From contig RFTM01000018.1 in assembly GCA_009923475.1 (NCBI GenBank), forward strand, positions 1 to 12,235: a stretch of 12,235 nt of DNA, written 5' to 3'. Each line of letters opens with the position of its first letter. Within the stretch, counting starts at the first letter, position 1. Positions 1 to 8,859 of this stretch are shown here, in pieces. The position numbers were made by a program, and so were the translations under genes. The notes under the pieces were generated by a model. The model was not told where the DNA came from and searched no databases. It saw only the letters and a program-made list of their open reading frames with translations. Origin of the DNA: Gammaproteobacteria bacterium (GTDB taxonomy: Bacteria; Pseudomonadota; Gammaproteobacteria; Steroidobacterales; Steroidobacteraceae).

Positions 1-1
1 C

Positions 2-388
2 ATCGGCCTCATCGCCGGCGTGGTCTGCCTGTGGGGCGTGACCGGCCTCAAGCGGATGCTAAAGGCCGACGACACGCTCGACGTGTTCGGCGTGCACGGC
101 GTCGGCGGCATCGTGGGCGCGCTGCTCACCGGCGTGTTCAACAACCAGGCGCTCGGCGGCCCCGGCCTCGTCACCGACTGGGTGACGGCGAGCGTCGGTT
201 CCAACGCGATCCTCGCGCAGGTCATCACGCAGGCCAAGGCGGTCGGCGTGACGGTGGTCTGGTCTGCGGTGGCCGCGTTCATCGCCTTCAAGGTCGCCGA
301 CCTCGTGGTCGGGCTGCGCGTGCCGGAGGAGAACGAGCGCGAAGGCCTCGACACCACCGAGCACAACGAGCGCGCCTACACCAGCTGA
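2..388 (+). CDS. amt: Ammonium transporter (Amt/AmtB family), C-terminal part
   Basis: Partial gene: the reading frame is open from the window edge and ends at the TGA at 386-388, giving about 128 residues. Amt proteins are trimeric inner-membrane channels for ammonium/ammonia. The visible part starts in the last third of the family. It contains DDTLDVFGVHGVGGIVGALL, which carries the second conserved pore histidine of Amt proteins (FGVHG). Next comes a hydrophobic helix (VTVVWSAVAAFIAFKVADLVVG) and the cytosolic tail LRVPEENEREGLDTTEHNER, the conserved surface that talks to the GlnK/PII regulator in the family. The ERAY-type ending indicates a complete C-terminus. A strong terminator follows 37 nt downstream, so this gene closes its transcription unit. 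A glnK partner upstream is typical but lies outside the window. Confidence 0.95.
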   Translation: MGLIAGVVCLWGVTGLKRMLKADDTLDVFGVHGVGGIVGALLTGVFNNQALGGPGLVTDWVTASVGSNAILAQVITQAKAVGVTVVWSAVAAFIAFKVADLVVGLRVPEENEREGLDTTEHNERAYTS

Positions 389-425
389 TTTCCCCCTGAG
401 ACATCACCGACCCCCGATGTCTGTC

Positions 426-459
426 GGGCGGCGGCCGCAAGGTCGCCGCCCTTTTTTTT
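426..459 (+). terminator. Rho-independent terminator of the Amt gene
   Basis: An 11-bp GC-rich stem (426-436 pairing with 441-451, one G-U wobble) is closed by a GCAA tetraloop at 437-440 and followed by eight T residues at 452-459. It lies 37 nt after the Amt stop codon. It is a textbook intrinsic terminator and separates Amt from the oxidoreductase gene at 513. Confidence 0.92.
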
Positions 460-497
460 CGCCCTCAGGGGCGCGCCACGGCGAGCGGCAGCACGGC

Positions 498-512
498 TGA
501 TATGATGCCGGG
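498..512 (+). promoter_or_regulatory. Extended -10 promoter, probably giving a leaderless mRNA
   Basis: TGA-TATGAT (498-506) is an extended -10 element with 5 of 6 matches to TATAAT. Its last base is 7 nt before the ATG at 513, the usual distance to a transcription start. Transcription would therefore begin at or next to the A of the start codon. There is no purine-rich ribosome binding site before the ATG and no convincing -35. The same arrangement occurs at 10584-10598. This is inferred from spacing only. Confidence 0.5.
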
Positions 513-1901
513 ATGCGAACGGGTCTCCTCGGTCTCGGCGCCATGGGCGCCCCCATGGCGCGCAACCTGCACAAGGCGGGGCTGCTGCAAGGCGTCTGGA
601 ACCGCAGCGCCGGACGAGCCGCCGCGCTCGCCCAGGAGCTCGGCTGCGCCGCCGCCGCCACGCCGGACGCGCTCGCAGCGCAGTGCGATGCGCTGGTGCT
701 CTGCGTCTCCGCCGACACCGACGTGCTCGAGGTCGTGCGCGCGCTCGCGCCGGGCCTGAAGCCGGGTGCGCTCGTCATCGACTGCTCCACCGTCTCGGCC
801 GAGACCGCGCGCGCCGCAGGCGCGCTGGTGGCCGCGCGCGGCGCGGCGTTCCTCGACTGCCCGGTCAGCGGTGGCGTCGAAGGCGCCCAGAAGGGCACGC
901 TCGCCATCATGTGCGGCGGCGACGAGGCCGCGTTCGGGCGCGCCAAGCCGGTGCTCGAGGCGATGGGCCGCACGGTGCGCTGGTTCGGCCCGCAAGGCGC
1001 AGGCCAGGCCACCAAGGCCACCAACCAGATCATGTGCGCCGGCATCATCCGCGCCGTCGGCGAGGCGATGGCCTTCGCGCGCGCGCAGCACCTGCCGCTC
1101 GAGCGCGTGGTCGAGACCTTGGGCCAAGGCGCAGGCTCCTCTTGGTATTTCGTGAACCGCGCGCCCTACATGGTGCGCGGCAGCTTCCCGGCCGGTTTCC
1201 GCGTGCGGCTGCACGAGAAAGACCTGCGCATCTGCCGCGACATGGCGGCCGCGAGCGGCGTCGCGCTGCCGGTGGTCGACGACGTGCTGCGCGAATACGC
1301 CGAGCTCATCCGCCGCGGCCACGGCGACGAGGACATCTCGTCCATCTTCCGCCTCAAGCAGGAGCTCTTCGAGCAGGCGCCGTTCAGCAACCCGCCGCCG
1401 CCGCCTCGCCGACCGCCACACCGGCGTCGGCTTCGACCAGGCCTTCGTGCTGTTGCCGCCGCGCAGCGCCGGCACCGACGCCTACTGGCGCATCTTCAAC
1501 GCCGACGGCGGCGAGGTGGAGCAGTGCGGCAACGGCGCGCGCTGCGTCGCCGAGTGGCTGCGGCTCGCGGGCCGCGCGGGTGCAGGCGGCTCGAGCGGCG
1601 GCGATCACGCTGCCGCGCTGCGCCTCGAGAGCGCGGGCGGCATCATCGCCGCGCGCTTCCCGGCGCCGGGCAGGGTCGCCGTCGACATGGGCGTGCCGCG
1701 GTTCACCGCGGGCGCCGCAGCCGACGGCGACCACGAACTAACCCTCGACGACAAGACCGTGCGCTTCACGCAGGTGTCGATGGGCAACCCGCACATCGTG
1801 CTGCGCGTGCCGTCGGTCGACACCGCGCCGGTGCCGACGCTCGGCGCAGCGCTCGAACGGCACCCGATGTTCCCGCAGCGCACCAATGTCGGCTTCCTTG
1901 A
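513..1901 (+). CDS. 3-hydroxyisobutyrate dehydrogenase-family NAD(P)-dependent oxidoreductase, 3' end fused out of frame into dapF
   Basis: The first ~293 residues (513 to about 1391) are a full-length beta-hydroxyacid dehydrogenase, a family that oxidises or reduces short 3-hydroxy acids or aldehydes with NAD(P). The N-terminal Rossmann motif is GLGAMGAPMARNL (residues 7-19). The substrate motif DCPVSGG lies at 115-121. The catalytic lysine region GAGQATKATN has Lys168 and Asn171. Family members normally end shortly after a sequence like SSIFRLKQELFEQ, which is where homology stops here. The frame then continues through a CCG repeat into dapF DNA read in the wrong frame, giving a proline/arginine-rich tail up to the TGA at 1899-1901. 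The native stop codon is therefore lost and the last ~170 residues are not genuine family sequence. The substrate cannot be told from sequence. The start is supported by the Rossmann motif immediately after it. Confidence 0.8.
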   Translation: MRTGLLGLGAMGAPMARNLHKAGLLQGVWNRSAGRAAALAQELGCAAAATPDALAAQCDALVLCVSADTDVLEVVRALAPGLKPGALVIDCSTVSAETARAAGALVAARGAAFLDCPVSGGVEGAQKGTLAIMCGGDEAAFGRAKPVLEAMGRTVRWFGPQGAGQATKATNQIMCAGIIRAVGEAMAFARAQHLPLERVVETLGQGAGSSWYFVNRAPYMVRGSFPAGFRVRLHEKDLRICRDMAAASGVALPVVDDVLREYAELIRRGHGDEDISSIFRLKQELFEQAPFSNPPPPPRRPPHRRRLRPGLRAVAAAQRRHRRLLAHLQRRRRRGGAVRQRRALRRRVAAARGPRGCRRLERRRSRCRAAPRERGRHHRRALPGAGQGRRRHGRAAVHRGRRSRRRPRTNPRRQDRALHAGVDGQPAHRAARAVGRHRAGADARRSARTAPDVPAAHQCRLP

Positions 1902-2157
1902 GGTCATCGACCGCCGTCACGGTCGGCTGCGCGTCTTCGAACGCGGCGTCGGTGAGACCCTGGCCTGCGGTACGGGCGCCTGCGCGGCGATGGCCGCCGG
2001 ACGCCGCGCGGGTCTTTTCGACGCCTCCGTGACGCTCGCGCTGCGCGGCGGTGACCTCGTCATCGGCTGGCCGGGCGGCGACGAGCCGCTCTGGATGACC
2101 GGTCCCGCTGCCGTCGCTTTCCGCGGCGAGATCGACCCCGCTCTCCTCACAGCCTGA
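1393..2157 (+). pseudogene. dapF: Diaminopimelate epimerase, 5'-truncated
   Basis: DapF converts LL- to meso-diaminopimelate for lysine and peptidoglycan synthesis. The frame is recognisable from about 1393 (RRLADRHTGVGFDQ) to the TGA at 2155-2157. Both catalytic cysteine motifs are present: CGNGARC early and ACGTGACAA late. The conserved SMGNPH and MTGPA motifs are also there. What is missing is the beginning: in E. coli DapF about 33 residues, including the conserved KMHGLGNDF segment, precede the LADRH motif. Here that position is occupied by the end of the preceding oxidoreductase gene. No ATG/GTG/TTG exists in this frame between the stop at 1153-1155 and a GTG at 1447, and a protein starting at 1447 (236 aa) would lack even more of the N-terminal domain. 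DapF is normally essential, so a second intact copy, or an assembly error here, is likely. Confidence 0.88.
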
Positions 2158-2175
2158 TCTTCGGAGCCGTCGCGC

Positions 2176-2784
2176 ATGCCTTCACCGCAGGACGTCAAGA
2201 CCTTCCTCGAGCAGCATCCGGATTTCCTCGTCGAACACCCGGACCTGCTCGAGACGCTGCAGGTGCCGCATGGCCTCGACGGACCGGCCGTGTCGCTGGT
2301 GGAGCGGCAAGTACAGGTGCTGCGGGACCGGCAGGCTGAAAGCCGGCAGCGGCTCGCGGAGCTCGTGCGCAACGCGCGCGACAACGAGGCGCTGGTCGGA
2401 CGCGTGCACGCGCTCGCGCTGCGGCTGCTGCATGCGCGCGATGCCGCGGGCGTCGCCGCCCAGGCCGAGGCTTCGATGCACGAGGACTTCGATGTCAGGC
2501 CCGCACGCCTGTTGGCGGCCGCCGACATCCCGCCGGCGGTGCGGGCGCTGGTCGCCTCGGGCAAGCCGCGCTGCGGCCAGCTGCGCGAGGACGACCGCAA
2601 CGCGCTGCTCGGCGACGCGGCTGCCGGCATCGCGTCGATGGCGCTGGTGCCGATCGGTGCGGATTGCCGCTACGGACTGCTCGCGCTCGGCAGCACGGAC
2701 GCGGCCCGGTTCCATCCGGGGATGGGCACGGTTTTCCTCGAGCGTATCGGCGAGCTGGTCGCGGCCGCTCTCGGACGCGCATGA
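2176..2784 (+). CDS. DUF484 family protein
   Basis: A 202-residue protein with the DUF484 signature: an N-terminal segment DVKTFLEQHPDFLVEHPDLL (residues 6-25), a charged helical stretch (SLVERQVQVLRDRQAES) that may form a coiled coil, and a GAF-like C-terminal half ending in YGLLALGS and FLERIGELVAAAL. The molecular role of DUF484 is not established. It lies between dapF and xerC, its usual neighbours in many proteobacteria, and its stop codon overlaps the xerC start (ATGA at 2781-2784), so the two are translationally coupled. A GGAG at 2163-2166 sits 9 nt before the ATG. Only 18 nt separate it from dapF. Confidence 0.9.
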   Translation: MPSPQDVKTFLEQHPDFLVEHPDLLETLQVPHGLDGPAVSLVERQVQVLRDRQAESRQRLAELVRNARDNEALVGRVHALALRLLHARDAAGVAAQAEASMHEDFDVRPARLLAAADIPPAVRALVASGKPRCGQLREDDRNALLGDAAAGIASMALVPIGADCRYGLLALGSTDAARFHPGMGTVFLERIGELVAAALGRA

Positions 2785-3680
2785 CGCCCGCGGCGCTCGC
2801 CGACATCGAGCGCTTCGGTGCGCATCTCGCCCGCGAGCGGCGCATGTCGCCGCACACGGTCTCCAACTATCTGCGCGAGCTGCAGTCGCTCGCCGCTTGG
2901 TGCGACGCGCAGGGCATCGATGCGTGGCAGACGCTCGACAGCCAACATCTGCGGATGTTCGCGGCACGCTCCCATGCCGGTGGCCTCGCGCCGCGCAGCG
3001 TGCAGCGCCGGTTGTCGGCGGTGCGCAGCTTCTTCCGTTGGCTGCAGCGCGAGAAGGCGGTCACGGGCAACCCCGCGGTCGATGTGCGCGCGCCGAAATC
3101 GCGCCGCGCACTGCCGGTGACCGTCGACGCCGACCAGATGGCGCGGCTGCTCGACATCCGCGACACCACGCCGCTCGCGCTGCGCGACCGTGCGCTGATG
3201 GAGCTGCTGTACTCCTCCGGGTTGCGGCTCGCCGAACTGGTCGGTCTCGACCTGCCCGACCTCGACCTCGCCGACCGCACCGTGAGGGTCACGGGCAAGG
3301 GGCGCAAGGTGCGGATCGTGCCGGTCGGCAGCAAGGCGATCGCCGCGCTCGAGGCGTGGCTGCGCGCAAGGACTTCGGTCGCGGCCTCCGGCGAGATGGC
3401 GGTCTTCACCGGGCGCGGCGGGCGCCGCATCGGGCCGCGGGCCGTGCAGGCGCGGGTCGCCTGGTGGGCGCGCCGGCAGGGCCTGCCGGTGCACCTGCAC
3501 CCCCACCTGTTCCGCCACTCCTTCGCCTCCCACATCCTGGAGTCCAGCCAGGACCTGCGGGGGGTGCAGGAACTGCTCGGGCACGCCGACATCGCGACCA
3601 CCCAGGTCTACACCCACCTTGATTTCCAGCACCTCGCCCGCATCTACGACCAGGCGCACCCCCGCGCACGCAGGAAATAG
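2781..3680 (+). CDS. xerC: Site-specific tyrosine recombinase XerC
   Basis: XerC acts with XerD at dif to resolve chromosome dimers. The 299-residue length and spacing match the family. The N-terminal SAM-like DNA-binding domain covers about residues 1-90 and the catalytic domain 115-290. All six catalytic residues are visible: Arg149 (SSGLRLAEL), Lys173 (TGKGRKVR), His242 and Arg245 (HLFRHSFASH), His268 (LLGHADIATT) and the nucleophile Tyr277 (TQVYTHL). The ATG at 2781 overlaps the DUF484 stop and gives the expected N-terminus; an earlier in-frame start at 2664 would add 39 residues of DUF484 read out of frame. XerC rather than XerD is chosen mainly from the dapF-DUF484 neighbourhood. Confidence 0.95.
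   Translation: MTPAALADIERFGAHLARERRMSPHTVSNYLRELQSLAAWCDAQGIDAWQTLDSQHLRMFAARSHAGGLAPRSVQRRLSAVRSFFRWLQREKAVTGNPAVDVRAPKSRRALPVTVDADQMARLLDIRDTTPLALRDRALMELLYSSGLRLAELVGLDLPDLDLADRTVRVTGKGRKVRIVPVGSKAIAALEAWLRARTSVAASGEMAVFTGRGGRRIGPRAVQARVAWWARRQGLPVHLHPHLFRHSFASHILESSQDLRGVQELLGHADIATTQVYTHLDFQHLARIYDQAHPRARRK
3618..3645 (+). promoter_or_regulatory. Possible sigma-32 (heat-shock) promoter for hslVU
   Basis: CTTGATT (3618-3624) resembles the sigma-32 -35 element CTTGAAA (5 of 7). After 13 nt, CCGCATCT (3638-3645) resembles the -10 element CCCCATnT (6 of 7 defined bases). It sits about 50 nt before the hslV ATG, inside the end of xerC. hslVU is a classic heat-shock operon, which supports the reading. 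However, these bases also encode the conserved XerC C-terminus (YTHLDFQHLARIYD), so the match may be partly accidental. Confidence 0.35.
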
Positions 3681-3695
3681 GCCGAGGACGGACCC

Positions 3696-4237
3696 ATGAC
3701 CGACAGTTTCAACCCGCACGGCACCACCATCGTGGGCGTGCGCCGGGACGGCGTCGTCGCCATCGGCGGCGACGGCCAAGTCACGCTCGGCAACACCGTG
3801 ATGAAGGGCAACGCCCGCAAGGTGCGCCCGCTGGGCCAAGGGAAGGTGCTGGGCGGATTCGCCGGCGGCACGGCCGACGCGTTCACGCTCTTCGAGCGCT
3901 TCGAGGCCAAGCTCGACAAGTTCGGCAACCTCACGCGCGCCGCCATCGAGCTCGCCAAGGACTGGCGCGGCGACCGCTACCTGCGCCGCCTCGAGGCGCT
4001 GCTGCTGGTGGGCGACCCGCACAAGCTGTTCGTGATCTCCGGCAACGGCGACGTCATCGAGCCCGAACATGACATCGTCGCCATAGGCTCCGGCGGCCCG
4101 TTCGCGCAGGCCGCGGCGCGCGCCCTGATCGAGAACACCGAGCTCGGCGCCCGCGACATCGCCGAGCGCTCGCTCGGCATCGCCGCCGACATCTGCATCT
4201 ACACCAACCGCAACCTCGTCATCGAGGAGCTGCGCGC

Positions 4238-4241
<4 letters not shown>
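3696..4241 (+). CDS. hslV: ATP-dependent protease proteolytic subunit HslV (ClpQ)
   Basis: HslV is the threonine protease that forms a double hexameric chamber with the HslU ATPase and degrades misfolded and regulatory proteins in the cytosol. The 181-residue product has a 9-residue propeptide ending in HG, followed by the mature N-terminal TTIVGVRR; the nucleophile is Thr10 of the precursor (Thr1 after cleavage). Lys42 (GNARKVR), which is Lys33 in mature numbering, and the GGDGQ motif at 24-28 are present, as is the GFAGGTADA loop. A GAGG at 3684-3687, 8 nt before the ATG, supports the start. The 15-nt gap from xerC and the ATGA overlap with hslU show an operon. Confidence 0.97.
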
Positions 4242-5575
<1,334 letters not shown>

Positions 5576-5587
5576 GCGGGAGCGCGC

Positions 5588-6994
5588 CTAGGCCATGAAC
5601 CCGAGGTTGCGCGTCCCGAAATTGTTGATGCTGGGCGCGACCTTGGCGAGGTCGGCGTCGGTGACGCCGAACCAGCTGGCGAGCGTCGCCGCGTACTGGT
5701 CGGCCGAGACGGTCGGGATCATGCGGCCGCCGCCGACCTCGAGCACGCTGCCGATCTCGAGCAGCGGATACTCCCCGTAGAACTGGCCGCCCCGCACCGC
5801 GCCGCCCGCCACCAGCTGCACGCCGCCCCAGGCGTGGTCCGAGCCGTCGCCGTTCGAGGTGAGCGTGCGCCCGAAGTCCGAGTGCGTGAAGAGCGTGACG
5901 CTCTGCTGCATGCCGATCTCGCCCATGGCGTCGTGGAACAGCTTGATGGAGTTGCTGACGTTGGTGAGCAGGCCCGGCTGGTCCTGCAGCAGGAAGTCGT
6001 GCTGGTCGAAGCCGCCCACCGACACGAAGAAGATCTGCCGCGACATCGACAGCTGCGCCCGCGAGGCGATCATCTTGGCGACGGTGCGCAGCTGCGTCTG
6101 CAGCGGCGTGAGCGTGACGCCGGTGTTGGGCAGCGCGGCGAAGTTCGGCCCGGCGGCGATGGCGGCGTTGACCCGGTCGGCGTAGCGGATCGCGCGCTGC
6201 TGCACCGTGGCGAAGCCGCGTTCGTACATCGTGTTGCCCGTCGACCCCGTGCTGGCGGCGAGCACGGCCTCGAACGAGGTCTTGCGGCCGCCCGCCACTC
6301 CCGTGGTGCCGAAGCCGGTGAAGGTGGCGGCGCCGGTCGCGCCCGAGACGTACGGGCGCGCGACCTCGCCCGCCTGGAAGAAGGTCTGGCCCGCGAGCGA
6401 GACGTTGAGCGCGAGCTGCTGGTCTGCGGTGCGGGAAGCGAGCACGTCGGCGACGCGGCCGCCCCACCCGGAGCGCATCACGGTGCGGCCGCGCAGGCTG
6501 TGCCACTGGTCCTGCTGGTCGTTGTGCGAGAACAGCTGCGGCGGCAAGGGGTGGCCGGTGCTCGCCGCCGTCTGGTACTGCGCCTTGGTGGTCGGCGCGA
6601 TCAGCGGACCGACGTTCGGCAGCACCGCCAAGCGGCCCGCGTTGAACAGGTCGCGCACCCCGGTCATGCTCGGATGGAAACCGAAGGTCGGGTCGCCCGC
6701 CACCTGGCCGACGCGCGTCACCGGCAGCAGCGCCGTGCGGTCGATCGCGAGGCTGGAGGTCGTGCCGCCGCCGCGCGAGCGCGAGTAGGCGTTGTATTCG
6801 GCGGTGCTGGTCGGCACCACCATGTTCCAGGAGTCGTTGCCGCCGAACAGGAACAGGCAGACGAGCGCCTTGTAGTCGGCGAAGCCGCCGGTGCCGGCCG
6901 ACTGCGCCCACACGGTGCCCGGCGTACGGCCGAACGCGTACGCGACGCCGCCCGCGGCGGCGGCCTTCAGGAATCTGCGGCGTTGACGGTTCAT
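5588..6994 (-). CDS. Tat-exported DUF1501 family protein
   Basis: A 468-residue member of DUF1501, a sulfatase/alkaline-phosphatase-like superfamily whose substrates are unknown. The N-terminus has a twin-arginine signal, RRRFLK at residues 5-10, then an alanine/glycine-rich segment and a likely cleavage site after VWA (residue 30), so it is probably exported folded to the periplasm. Family motifs are LVCLFLFGGNDSWNMVVP, FGFHPSM, SHNDQQDQW, GGFDQHD (near residue 330), HSDFGRTLTSNGDGSDHAWG (His near 387) and the C-terminal LASWFGV. The ATG at 6994 is chosen because the Tat signal follows directly; the open frame further upstream overlaps the DUF1800 gene and is spurious. It lies 28 nt after the DUF1800 stop; the pair is commonly found together. 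Confidence 0.93.
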   Translation of the reverse strand: MNRQRRRFLKAAAAGGVAYAFGRTPGTVWAQSAGTGGFADYKALVCLFLFGGNDSWNMVVPTSTAEYNAYSRSRGGGTTSSLAIDRTALLPVTRVGQVAGDPTFGFHPSMTGVRDLFNAGRLAVLPNVGPLIAPTTKAQYQTAASTGHPLPPQLFSHNDQQDQWHSLRGRTVMRSGWGGRVADVLASRTADQQLALNVSLAGQTFFQAGEVARPYVSGATGAATFTGFGTTGVAGGRKTSFEAVLAASTGSTGNTMYERGFATVQQRAIRYADRVNAAIAAGPNFAALPNTGVTLTPLQTQLRTVAKMIASRAQLSMSRQIFFVSVGGFDQHDFLLQDQPGLLTNVSNSIKLFHDAMGEIGMQQSVTLFTHSDFGRTLTSNGDGSDHAWGGVQLVAGGAVRGGQFYGEYPLLEIGSVLEVGGGRMIPTVSADQYAATLASWFGVTDADLAKVAPSINNFGTRNLGFMA

Positions 6995-7022
6995 GCGTGG
7001 CTTCCGGTGCGTCGGTGGTCGA

Positions 7023-8831
7023 TCAGCGCTGGATCGCGTAATCGGGCGAGGTGACGACGAAGTAGATGGCGTCGGCCGTGCGCGTGGCGAGCGCGGCGGT
7101 CTGGTTGGTGGCCGGCACGACGGTCCGGTCGATCTGCGCCTTGGCCTCGGTCTTGAGCGCCGCGGACATCTGGCCGGCGCCGCCGAGCAGCTTCTCGGCG
7201 ACGCGGTTGATGAGCGCCTCCGAGTCGGCCGCGATCGCGAGCTCGTCCGTGGTGGTGATGTACATGTCGTCGGCGTTGAGCGTCGCAGCCTGCGCTTGGG
7301 TGCGCGAAAAGGCCTGGGTGTAGAAGAAGTTGGTGGCCGAAGCGGCCAGCACCTCGGTCGCGAGCTGCATCTCGGGCGCCACGTAACCGCCGTCGGCGAT
7401 CTCGCCCGGCGGTGCGTAGGACGGGCTGAAGAAGTTGAACACCGAGGGCGACAGGCCCTGCCCCTGCCCGAACTGCGCGTTCGGCGTGCCGCCCGAGAAG
7501 TTGCGCGCCACGCCGAGCTTGCCGCTCGCGGAGGTGACGCCGTAGGCGCGCCAGAACTGCGTGAGGCGCAGCAACGGCTCCTTGAGCTTGCCGGCGACCT
7601 GCGCGCCCGCGCCCGAGGCCGTGCCCCGGGCCTCGGCGTCGAGCAGCACCGCCCGCACCACCGCCTCGAGGTTGCCGCGGCGGCCCGTGCCGTCGTTGTT
7701 GAACTTCTGGGCGACGCGCTGCACATAGGCGCGCGACGGGTTGCTCGTCACCAGCTTCTGGATGAGCTGCTTGGCGATGAAGGGCCCGACGTTCGGATGG
7801 TTGAACACGTTGTCGAGCGCGTCCGCGAGGTCCTTGGCGCCGGTCTGGCCGGCGGGGACGAGCCCGCCCGGCAGCGCCACGCCCGTGTAGTTGAGCAGCT
7901 GCTTGGTGCCGGTCTCATGCTGGTCGGCGTAGAGCTGCATCGGCTTGACCTGGTTGTAGCCGGTGGTGAAGTTGTATTGCACGCGCGTGGTCGTGAACGC
8001 GCAGTTCGGCAGCGTGCTCGGACAGGCCCAGTTCCAGCCGGTGAAGACGCGCGCGAAGCCCTCGATGATCGACTGGTCGTAGGTCGGGACGGGCTGGCCC
8101 GCGGCGTCGGTCTTGACGCTGCCGTCGGTGTCGAGCTGCACGAGCCCGATGCTGAACAGCTGCATCATCTCGCGCGCGTAGTTCTCGTCGGGACGCAGGT
8201 TGGTGCCGGCGACGGCGCGGCGGTTGCCGAGCATCGAGAGATAGACACCCATCGCCGGATGCAGCGTGACGTCCTCGAGCAGCGTGCGGAAGTTGCCGAA
8301 GGCGTTGCGCGCCAGCATGTCCTGGAAATCGGCGGTGGCGAACGGCGTCGGGTTGAGCGCGCCCACCTGCGAGACCACCATGATCTGCGACAACGCGAAC
8401 GCCACGCGCTGGCGCAACTGGTCGTCGCCGCGCAGCACGTTGGCGAACCACTGCTCCTGACGGATGGTGTTGAGCGAGCCCGGATCGAAGCCGGTGGGCA
8501 CCGGGTTCGGGTACACCGCCTCCACGCCCGGCAGCAGCAGCGACACCGGCTTGCCGACCTGCTCGTCGATCCAGCGCGAATAGGCGTTGGAGGAATCGCC
8601 GAGACCGATCAGCCGCGTCGCCTCCGACTCGGTGGCGCCGAAGGTCGCTTGGTTGAGGAAGCGGAAGGCGTCGGCGTTGCCTACCGGGGCCGGTGGCGCG
8701 GCCGGCGTCGTGGTCGGGCCGTTGCTGCTGCTGCCGCCACCGCCGCCGCAGGCGGCCAACAGGCCAAGGAGCAACGCGGCGATCAGGTTCTTGGAGCGCG
8801 CCAGTGGCACGGCTATCGTCCGCCGTTTCAT
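7023..8831 (-). CDS. DUF1800 domain lipoprotein
   Basis: A 602-residue protein with a lipoprotein signal peptide: basic start MKRR, hydrophobic LIAALLLGLLAAC and lipobox cysteine Cys28, followed by a low-complexity Gly/Ser/Thr/Pro linker that probably spans away from the membrane. The DUF1800 domain begins with FRFLNQATFGAT and continues through LRQRVAFALSQIMVVS, NYAREMMQLFSIGL, the FTGWNW segment, the HETGTKQLLNYTG motif, HPNVGPFIAKQLIQKLVTS and NLEAVVRAVLLDAEAR. The biochemical role of the family is not known. The ATG at 8831 is preferred over a TTG at 8849 because the signal peptide begins there; no good ribosome binding site is visible for either. It lies 28 nt downstream of the CarH-type regulator on the same strand, so co-transcription is likely. 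Confidence 0.92.
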   Translation of the reverse strand: MKRRTIAVPLARSKNLIAALLLGLLAACGGGGGSSSNGPTTTPAAPPAPVGNADAFRFLNQATFGATESEATRLIGLGDSSNAYSRWIDEQVGKPVSLLLPGVEAVYPNPVPTGFDPGSLNTIRQEQWFANVLRGDDQLRQRVAFALSQIMVVSQVGALNPTPFATADFQDMLARNAFGNFRTLLEDVTLHPAMGVYLSMLGNRRAVAGTNLRPDENYAREMMQLFSIGLVQLDTDGSVKTDAAGQPVPTYDQSIIEGFARVFTGWNWACPSTLPNCAFTTTRVQYNFTTGYNQVKPMQLYADQHETGTKQLLNYTGVALPGGLVPAGQTGAKDLADALDNVFNHPNVGPFIAKQLIQKLVTSNPSRAYVQRVAQKFNNDGTGRRGNLEAVVRAVLLDAEARGTASGAGAQVAGKLKEPLLRLTQFWRAYGVTSASGKLGVARNFSGGTPNAQFGQGQGLSPSVFNFFSPSYAPPGEIADGGYVAPEMQLATEVLAASATNFFYTQAFSRTQAQAATLNADDMYITTTDELAIAADSEALINRVAEKLLGGAGQMSAALKTEAKAQIDRTVVPATNQTAALATRTADAIYFVVTSPDYAIQR

Positions 8832-8859
8832 GGCCGCTAGCCTAGCCAAGCGACCCCGC

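Noticed and set aside
1447..2157. Treating the GTG at 1447 as a genuine dapF start
   Set aside because: Clear DapF homology (LADRHTGVGFDQ) extends upstream of it, so it is an internal codon of a truncated gene.
2664..2780. Longer xerC start at 2664
   Set aside because: The added 39 residues overlap DUF484 and resemble out-of-frame sequence; the ATGA junction at 2781 fits the family N-terminus.
2670..4070. A 466-codon minus-strand open frame spanning xerC and hslV
   Set aside because: It crosses two well-defined plus-strand genes and has no recognisable domain.
5588..7726. Extending the DUF1501 gene upstream to a 712-residue protein
   Set aside because: The extra part overlaps DUF1800 in another frame and reads as Arg/Ser/Pro-rich noise; the Tat signal at 6994 marks the real start.
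6993..8840. A 615-codon open frame on the plus strand opposite DUF1800 and the DUF1501 start
   Set aside because: It mirrors the minus-strand DUF1800 gene, has an Arg/Gly/Glu/His-heavy composition typical of antisense frames in high-GC DNA, and shows no family motif.
8832..8859. Promoter for DUF1800 around the GCTAG-C-CTAGC palindrome (8836-8846)
   Set aside because: TAGGCT on the minus strand is only a 3 of 6 match to a -10 and no -35 is convincing; the short palindrome alone is not enough.
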